Source: Enchytraeus crypticus
Lineage: Eukaryota; Annelida; Clitellata; Enchytraeida; Enchytraeidae
Length of the DNA stretch: 64,000 nucleotides
Reading direction: 5' to 3'
NCBI GenBank assembly: GCA_905160935.1
Contig: CAJHZI010000431.1
Coordinates: 223,501-287,500, forward strand
This document shows positions 24,929 to 64,000 of the stretch, in pieces. Position numbers and translations under genes: made by a program. The first letter of the stretch is position 1. Each line of letters opens with the position of its first letter. Under the pieces are notes generated by a model. That model had not been told where the DNA came from. It saw only the letters and a list, made by a program, of their open reading frames with translations, and ran no database searches.

Positions 24929-25150
24929 AATGTCTTATTAATAGCGTAGGGGTAACGTCATGAAGTTTTAAATGACAGATCCTAAGGTGAAATGAACCCT
25001 CGTGGGTTCGAATCCCAGCTGCTGATCTGAGCGTAAAATCGCACACATTCACTGGACTGGTTATACGGAAAATAGTCAAAATTGCCTAACGGTTTAAACG
25101 TGTAATTCTAAAAGTGATAGATATCAGCATAGTTGATCATTTCATTATAA
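24929..25150 (+). mobile_element. tRNA-derived SINE (family 2), inverted partner
   Basis: The head TAGCGTAGGGGTAACGTCAT, box B GTGGGTTCGAATCCCAGCTG, and tail ending GATATCAGCATAGTTGATCA match the copy at 23898-24110 on the opposite strand. Confidence 0.75.
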
Positions 25151-26000
25151 TGTGTATTTACTTTACTTACTTTTAAAAAGAAGATATAATGATAAATTTC
25201 AGCAAGGTAATTTGGCAACAGTGCATTAGGTGAAAATAAAAACAAACCACGTAAATAAACAAATTTTTTGTATCTTATCAAGAGTTTAATTATATTTACT
25301 TTCATCTTCTAAGGTATATACTAAACGCAACAGCAATATTATAGAAACATATGAATAGCTTAACTTTGTATTAAAAATTTCATGGATCAGTGTCTGTGTA
25401 AATTGTAACTTTACCTGTACTTTAGAAATTTTTTGTGAAAGCTAGTATAGGTATTGGTTGAAATTTGAGCTAAAACAGTTTCTCTTCGTACGATCATAAA
25501 TTATCCGACGTAACTTAGTATGAAATTCATGTATCTCACGGGTTTTTGAGAATCTAGCATTTTAGAAAGATTAAATTTTAAGTTTCTATTGTATGGGATT
25601 ATTAAATTGCTAAAATTGAGCAATGCTGTTACTGAATGCAGTGTAATCATAATGAATCTTTTATGTCAGTAACTCTCTATGGCACTACTTAAGTAACTTT
25701 CTCACAAAGATAAACTTTGCACGTAATTATAACTTATGCATTTGTCTGTGTTAAGAGAACTATAGAACGTGTTAACAATTTTATCCTTAGAAAATACTAG
25801 GATTCAATACATTTTGGTCAATTGATGTTATTTAATAGAAGGAAGCCTGCAAACAAAATATTTATTCAATAGGTTATTCAGAGAATCACTTTGAATTATG
25901 AAATAAATAAGACAACAAATTTTGAATGTCCGGACAATGTGAGCTGACAAGCAACTAGATTGAGTGATCTGTTACGTGTACTTTAATTATTTACGGACAC

Positions 26001-40688
<14,688 letters not shown>

Positions 40689-40905
40689 CTGATTACTGGA
40701 CCCAATGGCTGCTATAGCTGTGAGGTACTGTACCCAATAGCTGCTGCAGCTGTGAGGTACTGGACTCAATGGCTGCTGCAGCTGTGAGGTACTGGACCCA
40801 ATACCTGCTACAGCTGCGAGGTACTGGACCCAATGCCTAGTACAGCTGTGAGGTACTGGACCCAATGCCTAGTACAGCTGTGAGGTACTGGACCCAATGT
40901 TGTTG
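40689..40905. repeat. 30-bp minisatellite directly after the golgin-84 stop
   Basis: About six units of GCTGTGAGGTACTGGACCCA followed by ATGCCTAGTACA or similar. It would lie in the 3' UTR of the golgin-84 mRNA. Confidence 0.85.
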
Positions 40906-41507
40906 ACTAGTAATGTTTCGAGGAACATGAATTAAACTGTGATGCGTCTTTCTAGGCTCTGTGTGATGTCAAACTATTAATCGATTAGTTTATGCTCGCT
41001 ACTGAAAGCAACATTTGCGATAAGTGAACAATAGATGGCCGGGTTGTTGGAGATTATGATTCTCTGATTGATTGATTAGCTGATTGGCTCTAACGTCCTC
41101 GAAGTTTGACATGGTTGCTCTGTTGATAAACTAATTAGGATTTCTATAGTTTAGCTGTTATAATTATCATCTGTGTGAATATTGAGAACGCTGGCTAGAT
41201 ATAATGTTGTTGAATAACATATGATTCCTGTTGTTCAACATGATAGACAATTATAGATGTATAGTTTATAATTGTGTATAATTGTAGACATGTAAAAGCA
41301 CGGTATGAGTCATTGCCGACCGTCTGGGTGAAGGGCTGATATCATTTCTGACTGATTTTAAGTTTAACGGATAAACAGCACTTTATTGTCATTTATGTCA
41401 GTTACCCAAAATCTAATTCGTGGAAGTCACACACTAAATCTGTATATACACTCAAATTTAATTCAAAACCTTAGGCACAAGACTTTTATCAGTATAATAA
41501 TATAACA

Positions 41508-41920
41508 TAACATAACGACAATTAGAGTGCTACTGTCGCCCGTGACAACATCGAACACAATTTAGACTAATCCAAACCATTGAGAAAAAACAAGGTCCAA
41601 AATATGAAAGTTCCTAAATCCAGAAAACTAGTCCTAAGATAAAAGGAATTAAAGATAAAGAAGTTTACATATTGGTAGCAACTCATGGATACTGAATGGA
41701 AATGAAAGATGGAAAAGGCTTATGGAACTGCTCGTAGGAAAGGTAAGGCCAATGTGATTCAAACGAACACTTCCGAAGAGTAGATGGAAGAGAATTCCTG
41801 ATCTGCATTGCAGCATGCTGGAAAGAACTATTAGATATATTGGAGCGTGAAGATAAGCTACATCTCACAAGGTAATTAATGTAGAAAACCGAATAATGTA
41901 TAATATCACTTCGTTTCTGC
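41508..41920 (-). mobile_element. LINE C-terminus and 3' untranslated fragment
   Basis: The minus strand codes NISNSSFQHAAMQIRNSLPS followed by HWPYLSYEQFHK, matching the LINE at 4900-5200. A different LINE tail (CATCCCTGACATCCTCTTCA) begins at about 41920 on the plus strand. Confidence 0.75.
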
Positions 41921-41984
41921 ATCCCTGACATCCTCTTCATATGGAGAAAAGGCCGTTAAAACCTTGCTACTATACAGTGTATGG

Positions 41985-43339
41985 AAGAGACGGGTTGGTG
42001 ACTGGATTGAAATTTATTCTGCCAAATTATTAATATTTAATTAAATAAAAGTAGTATTGGCACAAAGTTCTGTTACATTATCTCGTCATCATTTGTAACA
42101 GTGTGTTGTTTAGTGCCAGTTTCATTTAAACTTGTGTTTTACATTGAGTTTTAAGAACCATTATTGCTGTTTGCTTGGATTGCAGAAACATATCCATATT
42201 AGCTTCTACCGTCGTTCACGACAACAGTTAGTAGAGTAAACCCTAAGGGCTGACGATAGTGTAGAAAATGAGACTGTCCGATTGTGTGGATTTGAACTAC
42301 AAGTTGTAACCATGTCATCGCTACTGAATAGAGAAACCTCCTTTAACAATATAGCATTAAACCTCCTGTGTTTTGCATGTGTTTATGAACTGTTTGTTTG
42401 AGTTATTGTATATAGCAATGTGCATATGTATTGTCTGATTGGGTGGGTGCCAGATAAAGATAGTACATAAAGATTTACCTCGTTAATTAACGATTATTTA
42501 AATATTAAGTAAGTCCATTGTATCGGACTGATATGATTAATCTTTATAGATGTGATAATTTTCGGCATTATACCTACAATATGATGTCCTTAAACAACTT
42601 TCAGTTGGGTTTAAAAGTCCCTTGTACCGATTGTACCTCTCTTCATCTGATTACGAAATCACGTCTGCTAATGCTCTCCTATTTTCTAGTTTTCCCTTAA
42701 TGTAAGTTCCTCCAAATACGCGTTTCCTATGAATAGAATTCAACAGAACTGTACATGTTTTAATGAGAGACGACCAACGCGAGTACAGCATTGAAGGCTA
42801 CTCTGACTCCAAGGCATTTCTCTCAACATTTGCTCTCGAGTCGTTCTGTTACGCTAATCTTTGTGATTGATAGGCTAATCTGGGACATAGTTAAAGGTGA
42901 AAATTCTCTAAATTATAATTTTCTTATTAAATATTTCGTATATGTGCTTTAATATTTTAGATTATTGCGTTTGAGGTTTATGACATATTTGTTATGGACC
43001 TTATTGCAACCTTTTTGTATATGATATTAATATTCCTACTTACATACTATTTCAGCGATTGTATACTTTTAACTGATAATATTGGCTTATATAATAATAT
43101 TTTGAATCGAATTTGGATACTTCCTTGTTGTATAGAAATATATCACAACGAGACTGAAGAATATGGTAATAATATGTGGGACGTAAGGTGATGTTGTACT
43201 TGTATATACAATTATTTCTACTAACATTCTTAATCCTTGTTGGCGTTAATTTAATTTGTAAATATCATACATTTTCCAGCAACATCTGAAAATGTGCTAA
43301 TGTTTTTGTTGTTTAAGTAAAAAGTAAACGCGCATTATA
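41985..43339. other. Intergenic, nothing recognised
   Basis: No conserved coding segment, RNA gene or clear repeat on either strand. Confidence 0.45.
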
Positions 43340-43981
43340 CACTGAAGCCCAGAAACAATGAGACAAGTTTGAACGTTGATATATATGGTTTGAAAAAAGA
43401 AAGTTTAAGTAAATTATATATTTAATTAAACATGCATAGTGAATAGAAAATGTGAAAATTTGGTGATGATATTTACAACGGTTATTAAGTTATAGCTCTT
43501 GGGGTGTATATACCCAAATTCAGACGATCTTAACATGGCAGAAGTTACGTAACGGTATTGTTTCTTTGAACTGATTTTCTGGATTTTGGAATTTACACCG
43601 TTTTGGGCCTTCTTTTTGCTCGACGGCTTGATTTTGTCTCAATAGTGCTTGATGTTGTCATTAATGACTGTAACACTCAAATTGTTGTTATTATTATTAT
43701 TGTTATTCGCTTACTACATAAGCACAGAAATTCTGTGGCTGCGCGCTTGGTTTGGTAGGCTATCATTTATAACGTTACGTACTGCTGCCATGTTAAGAAC
43801 GCCGGAATTTGGGTATATACACCCCGCAAGCTATAACTTAACCGTTGTAGATATTGTCACCAAATTTTGAATTTTTCAATGCCATATGTATCTTTATTTA
43901 AATATAAAATTTGGCTAAATTTGCTTTATTCACCCGGGAGATATTACCGTTCAAACCTGTCTCTTTTCTTATGGACCACGG
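43340..43981. mobile_element. Foldback DNA element with LINE insertion
   Basis: Imperfect arms 43340-43560 and 43760-43981 share AACGGTTATTAAGTTATAGC (rc ATAACTTAACCGTT), GGGTGTATATACCCAAATTC and GAGACAAGTTTGAACG. The element is flanked by TA on both sides. A LINE fragment fills the middle. Confidence 0.65.
43564..43711 (+). mobile_element. LINE 3' fragment inside the foldback element
   Basis: TTTCTGGATTTTGGAATTTA, GATTTTGTCTCAATAGTGCT and GTTGTTATTATT match the 3' end of the 4797-8846 LINE (rc). Confidence 0.75.
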
Positions 43982-43984
43982 TAT

Positions 43985-44130
43985 TGTGAAATGATCAACT
44001 ATGTTGATATCTATCACTTCTAATACCACATGTTTTAACGGTTAGGCAATTTTAGACTATTTTTCGGATAACTAGTCCAGTAACTATCCGAGATTTTACT
44101 CTAAGATCAGCGCGACTGGGATTCAACGAT
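43985..44130 (-). mobile_element. SINE family 2, 3' part
   Basis: The rc of GATCAACTATGTTGATATCT, CCAGTAACTATCCGAGATTT and GATCAGCGCGACTGGGATTC matches 23898-24030. The tRNA-like head is lost. Confidence 0.7.
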
Positions 44131-44221
44131 AAAAATGTAATAATAATAACAATAATAACAATAATAACAATAATGCTAATCTTTCTTTTAATTAAATAAA
44201 GCGTGATGTGGGCATGGGTTC

Positions 44222-44350
44222 GTCCAGTGGCGTGTTGACAAGATGCCTGACTGCGGATCAGTTAGTGCAGGCTTCAAATCCAGCGCTTTCCTCGTCACTG
44301 ACTTACTTTCGATACAGGAAGCTGACATTAAACTTGGCAAGGCTTTTTCA
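44222..44350 (+). mobile_element. SINE family 1
   Basis: TCCAGTGGCGTGTTGACAAG, GGCTTCAAATCCAGC (box B) and GAAGCTGACATTAAACTTGG. Confidence 0.65.
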
Positions 44351-44492
44351 CTCGCATATATTAGTGGCAATGACATAAATGGGGCGAGAACAGTGCTCTG
44401 GTGTGGATGAAGAGATCCGAATTAATTGGAATGGCAAAGAGGAGGCATTTTTTAGTTTAAACTTGCAAGTTAAACTGATTTTATTACTCTCC

Positions 44493-44605
44493 TTGCTTTC
44501 ATCATCATCATCATCTTGCCTTAAATCCCAGTTTAAATAAAGTCGGGATACGAATAGAACATCTCCAATCTTCTCTGTCCCACACCATATCATCAGTCAC
44601 TTCCC
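44493..44605 (-). mobile_element. LINE 3' end with (GAT)n tail
   Basis: (CAT)n, then on the minus strand codons [20 protein letters not shown] and KLGFKAR. Same family as 21300-21500. Confidence 0.75.
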
Positions 44606-44999
44606 TTGCTTTGCATAAAAAATACAGATTTAATTCTTTGTTCTTGGAGGAAAAATATGAATCATTTACGCCGCATTTAATTAAAGTATTAGTCATCGGT
44701 ACCCGTAACGTTGGCTTTGCTATCGATCTTTTATCGCACTTAAAGATTTACATAAAGTTAGTAATGCAATAAATAGCTGTAATGCAGTCTTGAAAGAGAT
44801 TAAAACTAAACAAATGTAACTATAGGAAATATTTTATGGATAAAGAAAATTGAAACGAAACACTGAAATGCAGGTATTAGGAAGTAAATGAAAAAGAAAG
44901 GAGTTCAAAGGTCACTGTGAAAATCTGCATGTGAATTAGAAGACACACATTCTACTCCCTTTCATTGAGCGCCCTCTTTTGGGTGATGACGTCTTGAAT

Positions 45000-45155
<156 letters not shown>

Positions 45156-45513
45156 GAAAGGGAGGTGTATACAAGGATTATTATACATATAAATTAGGAT
45201 GTTTCAATGTAATGTGTTTGCAGATGTCCGGATGTTTTTATTATGTGAAGTACTTTGTTTTCAGAAAATTGGAGCGTGGCCGCATTGCTCTTTGCAAATT
45301 GCATCTTTGGTACCAGCGTTACGCCATTATCGTTCATTACATTTCGACTGAGGAATTTTTTTTATTTGTGCAGAGAAAGTTAGGCAGTCTTCCATTCCTT
45401 TCTGCCTAATTTATTGACATTTTTAAACAGTCAATTCTGTGCCTTATTTCCTACGGTATTTTGTTTTGTGCGATCATTTTGTGCTAAATTTTCGATCGGC
45501 TAAGTGCTGTAAT

Positions 45514-58319
<12,806 letters not shown>

Positions 58320-59860
58320 ATCTGAGGCAGACACTGACGTACACGCAGAGCGGCTCAGTGTGAGAGAGAGAGATTAAGCAATCTAAAGAGTCTACGGACG
58401 TAAATTGAATTGAAATGAATGGGGCAAATGAAGTCGATCGTGTGAAATATTGTCTCTGTTTTAGCTAGGTTCTGAAATAACAAACTTATTTACTGAGACA
58501 AACTTCTTTAATGAGATGATGCGGGCCAACTTCTCTTCAGGAGTATTGATTAACTAGAAACAAGATTGGTGCTGCTTGCTTTTAAAGATTGCCGGCAAAT
58601 AATTGAAAATGTCGGAGCTCTGATTATTATTGGTGGTGTGTGTGCCTGTGTTTGTGTCACCTTGTATGCTAGGCCGTATGTGTATTTACATGTATATGCT
58701 TGATGTGAGTAAACAGAAGCTTGCTCTTCAGCGATCTTATCAACATTTGTTGTATTAATCTTCATGCATTTTACCACTAACTGAAACCTTCATCTGAGCT
58801 TTAAATGTATTTAAGTGTTTAAGCTTATAGACTCAGATGTTTAGAATTACCCTGCCGCTGTTTTCTGATGAGAAAACTGACTTCCAATCGTAATTGTAAT
58901 TCGCATGTCTACTTCGTAAAATCTTTGTCCGTAGTTCTCTAAATTGTCAGGTATTGCTTTTTTTTTTTTTTTTTGTAATTTCCATCACATTTTAAATTAG
59001 CTTCGCCATTCTAGTTGTTTAGTCCTAGTCGTTAATTCACCTGTCTGGAAGTCAGTAGTAATCGGGTTAAGTAATTGAATGATATCTGCAAGCGATGCGA
59101 GCTTGCCTCGGTTCATGAGTGGCTGGGTGTAAGATATTGTTTGTTTATAAGATAGACTTGTGCATTCACAGTATCAACGTGTCTTGTGTCTCGCTGTACA
59201 TGTGTGCGCAAGTAATTTGCAATTGATTTTGTGCAATATTGTCTCACATTAATTGCTGCTAAGCAGGCTTCAGTGTTGTTTAAGCTAAATTCTTAAAAAC
59301 TGATGTAAATTTGTATTGAAAGCTTTCTCGAATTAAAAATTATTTTTCGATTTTAAAATTGCACCTAGTTTATAGTTTTAATTCTTGCTGTTTCATTTAC
59401 TGTTGCAAATTACATTTTTGCGTATTATGTTTGCTGCAGTGCAGTAGTTTTGTGTACATAATTTTTTGATGCTTCTTTGCCGTGCACTTCTCCATCTCTA
59501 TGAATACCTGTATGTGTATGTGTGCATGCTATCACATAATGTGTATAAGTACACTTATGTCCTGTGTGAATGGCTCTGTGTGTGCCTGGGTCCCTTGCCG
59601 ACATCTCACCTGCAACCTTCTTTTGAAAACTTCCTCTATGTGAAATCAATGCAACTATACAAGTCAAAATGTGGATCTCAGACATCAGGATCTTATCCAT
59701 TATAACCTGTCTATTATTAAATATCAGCTGTACACAATGAAACGCAATCGTCGTAATGATTCTTGTATTTGAAAGTTTAAATTATTTACCTGTGAACACA
59801 GTTGAATTGCTTCATTATTCTTATGCTATAATGAATAAATGTAATTGTGTAATAATAGCA
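58320..59860 (+). other. Reticulon 3' untranslated region (inferred)
   Basis: No coding segment after the stop. The first clear AATAAA is at 59834-59839, so a 3' UTR of about 1.5 kb is plausible. Shorter forms using variant signals cannot be excluded. Confidence 0.45.
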
Positions 59861-61239
59861 TATTCTGATTACTTGTAATTAGTGCCATACAATCGTTATT
59901 CAGAAATTGAGATTGATTTATCAGTTAATTTGTCCATTATTGATGTTTTTATTAAGAAATTAACAATAATTGATTTATCACTGGATTATTTTTAGTTTTA
60001 CGTGAAGTATGGCTAACTTTCCATTACAGGCGTTTTCATTTATCCATTAAAGAATTGCTAATGCTTAGCTTATTCTATCGCACACAAGTTAATTGGGTGT
60101 TGTAATCGGCAATATGCTGGTCTTGAATATTAGATCTCTATGCATTCGACTCTTTCTTCTGGTTATCTTCAGAATATTTTTACCATTACTACTATCTTAA
60201 TTTGGAAAATCATAATTTGCTGAAAAAATATGTTCATATTTAATGTTCATATGGATGAACCTACAGCTGAGGGTACTAGATGGATTTAAATGCTTTTGAA
60301 AGAGTGATCCGTTGCTGTAATCTATCGTCAACTTTCACCATTCATAGTTACACGTGGCCGCAATCAGCACTGTTACAGTTTTACTGCTATTCTTTGTGCT
60401 GAATAGAGGAGTGGTTAAACGTCTGCAAAAGCTGGATACTTTCTTGTTGCTATTTCACCAGTTACCTTTTTGCCAAACTCTATCCAAATTAATGAAATAT
60501 CATCGAGATATCGCTGAGAACTTGTGTCGCTAACTGTAAGCAATGAATCTGGATTTAATTTATTTGTTTTCATGAAATTTGTTCACTAGTAGATTACTTT
60601 TAGAGATGAAATCGCTTCACATCTTTCAATGCCATACGCTGTCTAATCTAGACTTAAGTTGATGTTGAATTTAATAAATCCAGTTCTCCCTCTCTCGCTT
60701 CTTCTGAATACAGGTTCACCGATACCATCAACCCTTGAAAAATCTGTCATAGAGGTTGTATAATATAAAAACAATTTTGTTTAGTTTTATGCATGATTGA
60801 CACATTTATATATAGTTGGGAGAAAGAAATTGAATTAAATGTTGATTAAGTGTACCTTTAATAGATAGGTATTCACATAACTACGATGATGATCAAAGAC
60901 ACGCCGTGGTATTTGTCCATGAAATTGCTTGTTTATCGTTTTATGCAGATATGCTGAAACTATTAAGTGATTTTGTCAGTGTGTTTTTCTGAACGTCATA
61001 ATAAAATGAGCCTGTTTGTCACTTTTCTTAAGTATTAAGTATACTACTTCTCTATTTAGCTTTTATACGACTTACATTAGATGGCAAACATATAGTATAT
61101 TGTGTGACTAATGACTATTGCAGTCAAACGTCGCTTGTCCAAACCGTCCTTGCAATAATTTTAATGATACAGCCTTTAGCAAGGTTCCAACATTGCTAGT
61201 TAGCACAAATATTAAGTAAACTCACAAGAAAATAAGACT
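59861..61239. other. Intergenic, nothing recognised
   Basis: AT-rich, with no conserved coding segment or repeat noted. Confidence 0.4.
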
Positions 61240-61380
61240 GAAATGGTATGGGCCTGTTTGCTCATGAAGAAAGCAGAACTCTCGAAATTTTTTTTAACTA
61301 CAAAGCAGATGGTAACGGAACTCTGGGAAGACCTAAATAAAGATGGAAAGACTGGCTCAAAGAAGATTTACCTGAAGGTT
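61240..61380 (+). mobile_element. Decayed LINE C-terminus
   Basis: Reads GLFAHEESRT and, after an ACTCTGGGAAGACCTAAA region, a RWKDWLKEDL stretch. This resembles the GRPKxxW..I..DL C-terminus at 37845, with a stop inside. Confidence 0.5.
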
Positions 61381-62859
61381 TAATTTTGTTAAGAATATAA
61401 TTGTACTTGGCTATTGGAATATATTGAAACATATTTCAGAGCTAAATAAAGGCATTAATTCGTACCTCATTCGTTAAGGTCTTCTAAGAAATAACAAGGG
61501 CAAATAAAACGTCAACTTTAAATCATCAACTAGTCACCAATGGCTATCTGATTGAGGGACGGTGAGCTTTTGGTTTAGGAATGCTGATTACTTGGCATCC
61601 ATTTAACCATGTAGGTCAACCATCCATTCTAACCGATCTAGCTGTGGGCTGCGGCAGATCTTTTCTCATGAGATGGAGTTATGATCGAGATTTTCAAAAA
61701 ATTGAAGCTCTTCATATCACAACAGTTCACATCAAAGCAAAACTTCGCTGCTTATTCCAAGTATTAGGCTTAGGCTAAGAAATTTTTAATAAAAATTATA
61801 ATGAATTTGATAGGATATTTTTATGAGGATTTAGTTTAAATCAAAATAAAATAAAAAGTTAATTAAATTCTTGCATTGAACTTAAAAATTATAGAATAAA
61901 TTCTCCATCAATGGGAAACAAAATTTAGCAAATATTTAGACATATATTTTTTTATGGATAGGTTCCTCTAAGATCACTACTGTGTTTAAGCGTGTGAGTA
62001 ATAAACAAACAAAAGCAAGTTCGTGAGAAACTTTTGACAAGTTGTTAAAATTAGAATTTTTATCTGTATTTTAATTTTTAAGCTCATATTTGCCTATTTG
62101 GACGAGTATAAACGAAAATTTATATATTATATAATTTACTGTATCTAGTACCAGTGTCCTGATGTGGAAATATATAGCTGATAGAATTTCTGAATCTGAA
62201 ATCTAGAGTTTTTGAGATTACGCAATGTAATAGATAACTTAGATAACTCGAGGCTTTTTAGCATACTAATTATATGTGGGGGTCAAGGCCTCCAGTCACA
62301 CTGCCTCCAGAAATCGTTGATATTGATATTGTCTTAATATTGAACTAACCGTCATTGGCTAGTTTATGGGATAAAAATCATGATTTCCTGTGAGCTTGGG
62401 TAGTTTTAATATAAATTTATCAGTTTTGAACTGTGACTATTGCATTAAAGTTTGCTTGTACAATATTTGTACATTTATCTCATAGTCATAGCGATAATTG
62501 CATTCATTAAACATAGCTTAAAATAAACTAGAGTACATAGTTTATATAAATAATAAATATGTCATAAATGTTCATGTATAATTATTATGTTACTCATTTC
62601 AGGAACTCTTGCTGATCTAGAAAATGTGAACTTAGATATTATCTGCAACGTTAGGCCTCGTTATTTTAGACTTAATTAAATAAACTTTGATCAATGTTTT
62701 GTCAGTAGTCCACGATGCATACCAGGCCCTGTTTGATACTGTTACTGCTCTGCATTCAGCATGGTTCATCCAGCGTGTATGACGCTGATGACACTCTGTC
62801 ACGCTCGGGATTTCTTGGTTAGTTTTTCTTTAGTAAATAGTCTGAGCAGTCTAACTGTA

Positions 62860-62945
62860 AAGAATCTACTTCTTCAGTGCACTGCCAAGTGGCAGGTTCA
62901 AGGTACATATTCATACTCAAAGTCTGCTTTCTCGCTCCACAAGAT
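62860..62945 (-). mobile_element. Dispersed hairpin repeat
   Basis: The rc GAGCGAGAAAGCAGACTTTG, AACCTGCCACTTGGCAG and TGCACTGAAGAAG. Best match to 40240-40345. Confidence 0.65.
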
Positions 62946-62960
62946 CACTCCTTAGAACAA

Positions 62961-63304
62961 CAGCCTTGACTGGGTTCGAGGGGCTTAGGCCCCCTACCTT
63001 CCGCCAAAATTAATTTTACAATTGGCCCAGATCCACTGAGTTTCTTCAGAGGTGAAAAAATGTGCCTACTTTTTTTCAAAACAAATGTAGGATTTTTGGC
63101 ATTTTAGGTTTTCCTCTCACTTCAGTACGGGTATGAGTGGGGGGGGGGTGAGCCGAGCGCAGTACGCTGAAAAATTTTGAGCCCCCCAAACAGCATTTTT
63201 TCTGGTTGCATCACATATCCCGAAGAAGGCGCGGCGTAAGCAAAAAATGTGTGCTCTCCAAAAAAAATTGGTGGTGGTCCAACCATACCCGAGCATAACA
63301 AGGC
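62961..63304. mobile_element. hAT-like non-autonomous repeat
   Basis: The ends CAGCCTTG and CAAGGCTG are inverted. Inside, GAAGAAGGCGCGGCGTAAGC and AAAAAATGTG match the inner element at about 7365-7400. No convincing target duplication. Confidence 0.5.
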
Positions 63305-63589
63305 TGTGAAGAATAAAATGGAGTAATTATTATTTATATTGATGTAGACTTAATTTGTTCTAATATGAGCAAGTATTGTATTTGGAAATTTTTCATTCAT
63401 TTAATACATTTTCTATTGACTGGTTCATTGTCAGACTTAGAAATTTTAGTAGGACAAGTACGCATTCCAAAGCTAATGCATGGAGGAGTAGTTCTGAAAA
63501 ACAACTAGTCAAATTCTACAAGTCTTATCTTCTACTGATTTTGTAGAATAACTTGGCATTTCATCCATCTGTGCTGTCTATTAATTTCT

Positions 63590-63682
63590 TATTAATTTGT
63601 TGATCGATGGAGTGCTCTTTATGGAGCATGAAAAGCAGCTTGTAAGTATATGTTCCTTGAACCTGCCACTTGTCAGAACACT

Positions 63683-63743
<61 letters not shown>

Positions 63744-63748
63744 TTGAT
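63590..63748 (+). mobile_element. Dispersed hairpin repeat with (GA)n tail
   Basis: GGAGTGCTCTTTATGGAGCA, CTTGAACCTGCCACTTGTCA, then (GA)n to 63745. Confidence 0.6.
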
Positions 63749-64000
63749 GAATCGATACCTCGTTGTATGATCACCTGTGATCTCTCTTGATTTGATGAAT
63801 AGATATAATCATAGTGTAATAAAGCTGGATGAGTTTATAAGTTATTAAATGAGTGTTTTTATGTGTTAGGTTGTTTTTATGTGTTAGGTTGCAGATTCAG
63901 CAGTAAAATCTGTGAAGCTGATGAGCTCTGTGTAGATGGTAAATACACTTATGCATTTATATTGTATCTTGATATCTGTGCATTTGGCTGATTAAACGAC

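Larger units (their letters stand above)
24267..26000. promoter_or_regulatory. Divergent region between KDEL receptor and golgin-84
   Basis: The start codons lie 1735 bp apart and point away from each other, so both promoters must lie here or share elements. I see no specific binding site that I can name. About 300 bp is SINE and LINE sequence. The two putative 5' leaders cannot be delimited. Confidence 0.5.

Noticed and set aside
63889..63942. Possible exon coding FSSKICEADELCVDG between AG and GT
   Set aside because: Too short to assign, no neighbouring exon in the window, and the match to a Cys-rich domain is only suggestive.

Overview
This is a window of an animal (metazoan) nuclear genome. 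It is AT-rich, intron-rich and full of transposons, probably from a non-vertebrate, but I cannot fix the phylum from sequence alone. Four spliced protein-coding genes can be assembled by matching conserved protein segments to splice sites with consistent phase. They are SNW1/SKIP (minus strand, 5' part only, running off the left edge), a KDEL receptor (minus, complete, 212 residues), golgin-84/GOLGA5 (plus, 14 exons, 731 residues) and a reticulon (plus, 8 exons, 343 or 332 residues). There is one tRNA-Leu(AAG) gene.

Layout. 1-9.4 kb: SNW1, whose introns hold a decayed hAT transposase and a LINE that is itself split by nested DNA transposons. 9.4-21 kb: intergenic, with a hAT-like element, two inverted-repeat (foldback) structures, two copies of a SINE that combines tRNA-like and 5S-like parts, the tRNA gene and several degenerate tandem repeats. 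21.0-24.3 kb: KDEL receptor. 24.3-26.0 kb: divergent intergenic region. 26.0-40.7 kb: golgin-84. 41-45.5 kb: intergenic, mostly repeats. 45.5-58.3 kb: reticulon with a long first intron. 58.3-64 kb: reticulon 3' region and repeats.

The KDEL receptor retrieves ER residents from the Golgi, golgin-84 tethers vesicles at the Golgi, and reticulon shapes ER tubules. Three neighbouring genes therefore act in the early secretory pathway, and the first two are head to head. SNW1 is a spliceosome and transcription cofactor and has no obvious link to them.

The most unusual signal is recurrent. For six internal exons in three genes, the 3' splice site, with a few to about 70 bases of the following exon, has been copied in tandem upstream of the real exon. 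The clearest cases are fourteen identical 50-bp units before golgin-84 exon 5 and five partial exon copies before exon 10. The copies look like decoy acceptors, and most lead quickly to stop codons. I saw no equivalent duplication of donor sites. A second point is an in-frame TGA inside a conserved SNW1 segment that an alternative in-phase donor would remove.
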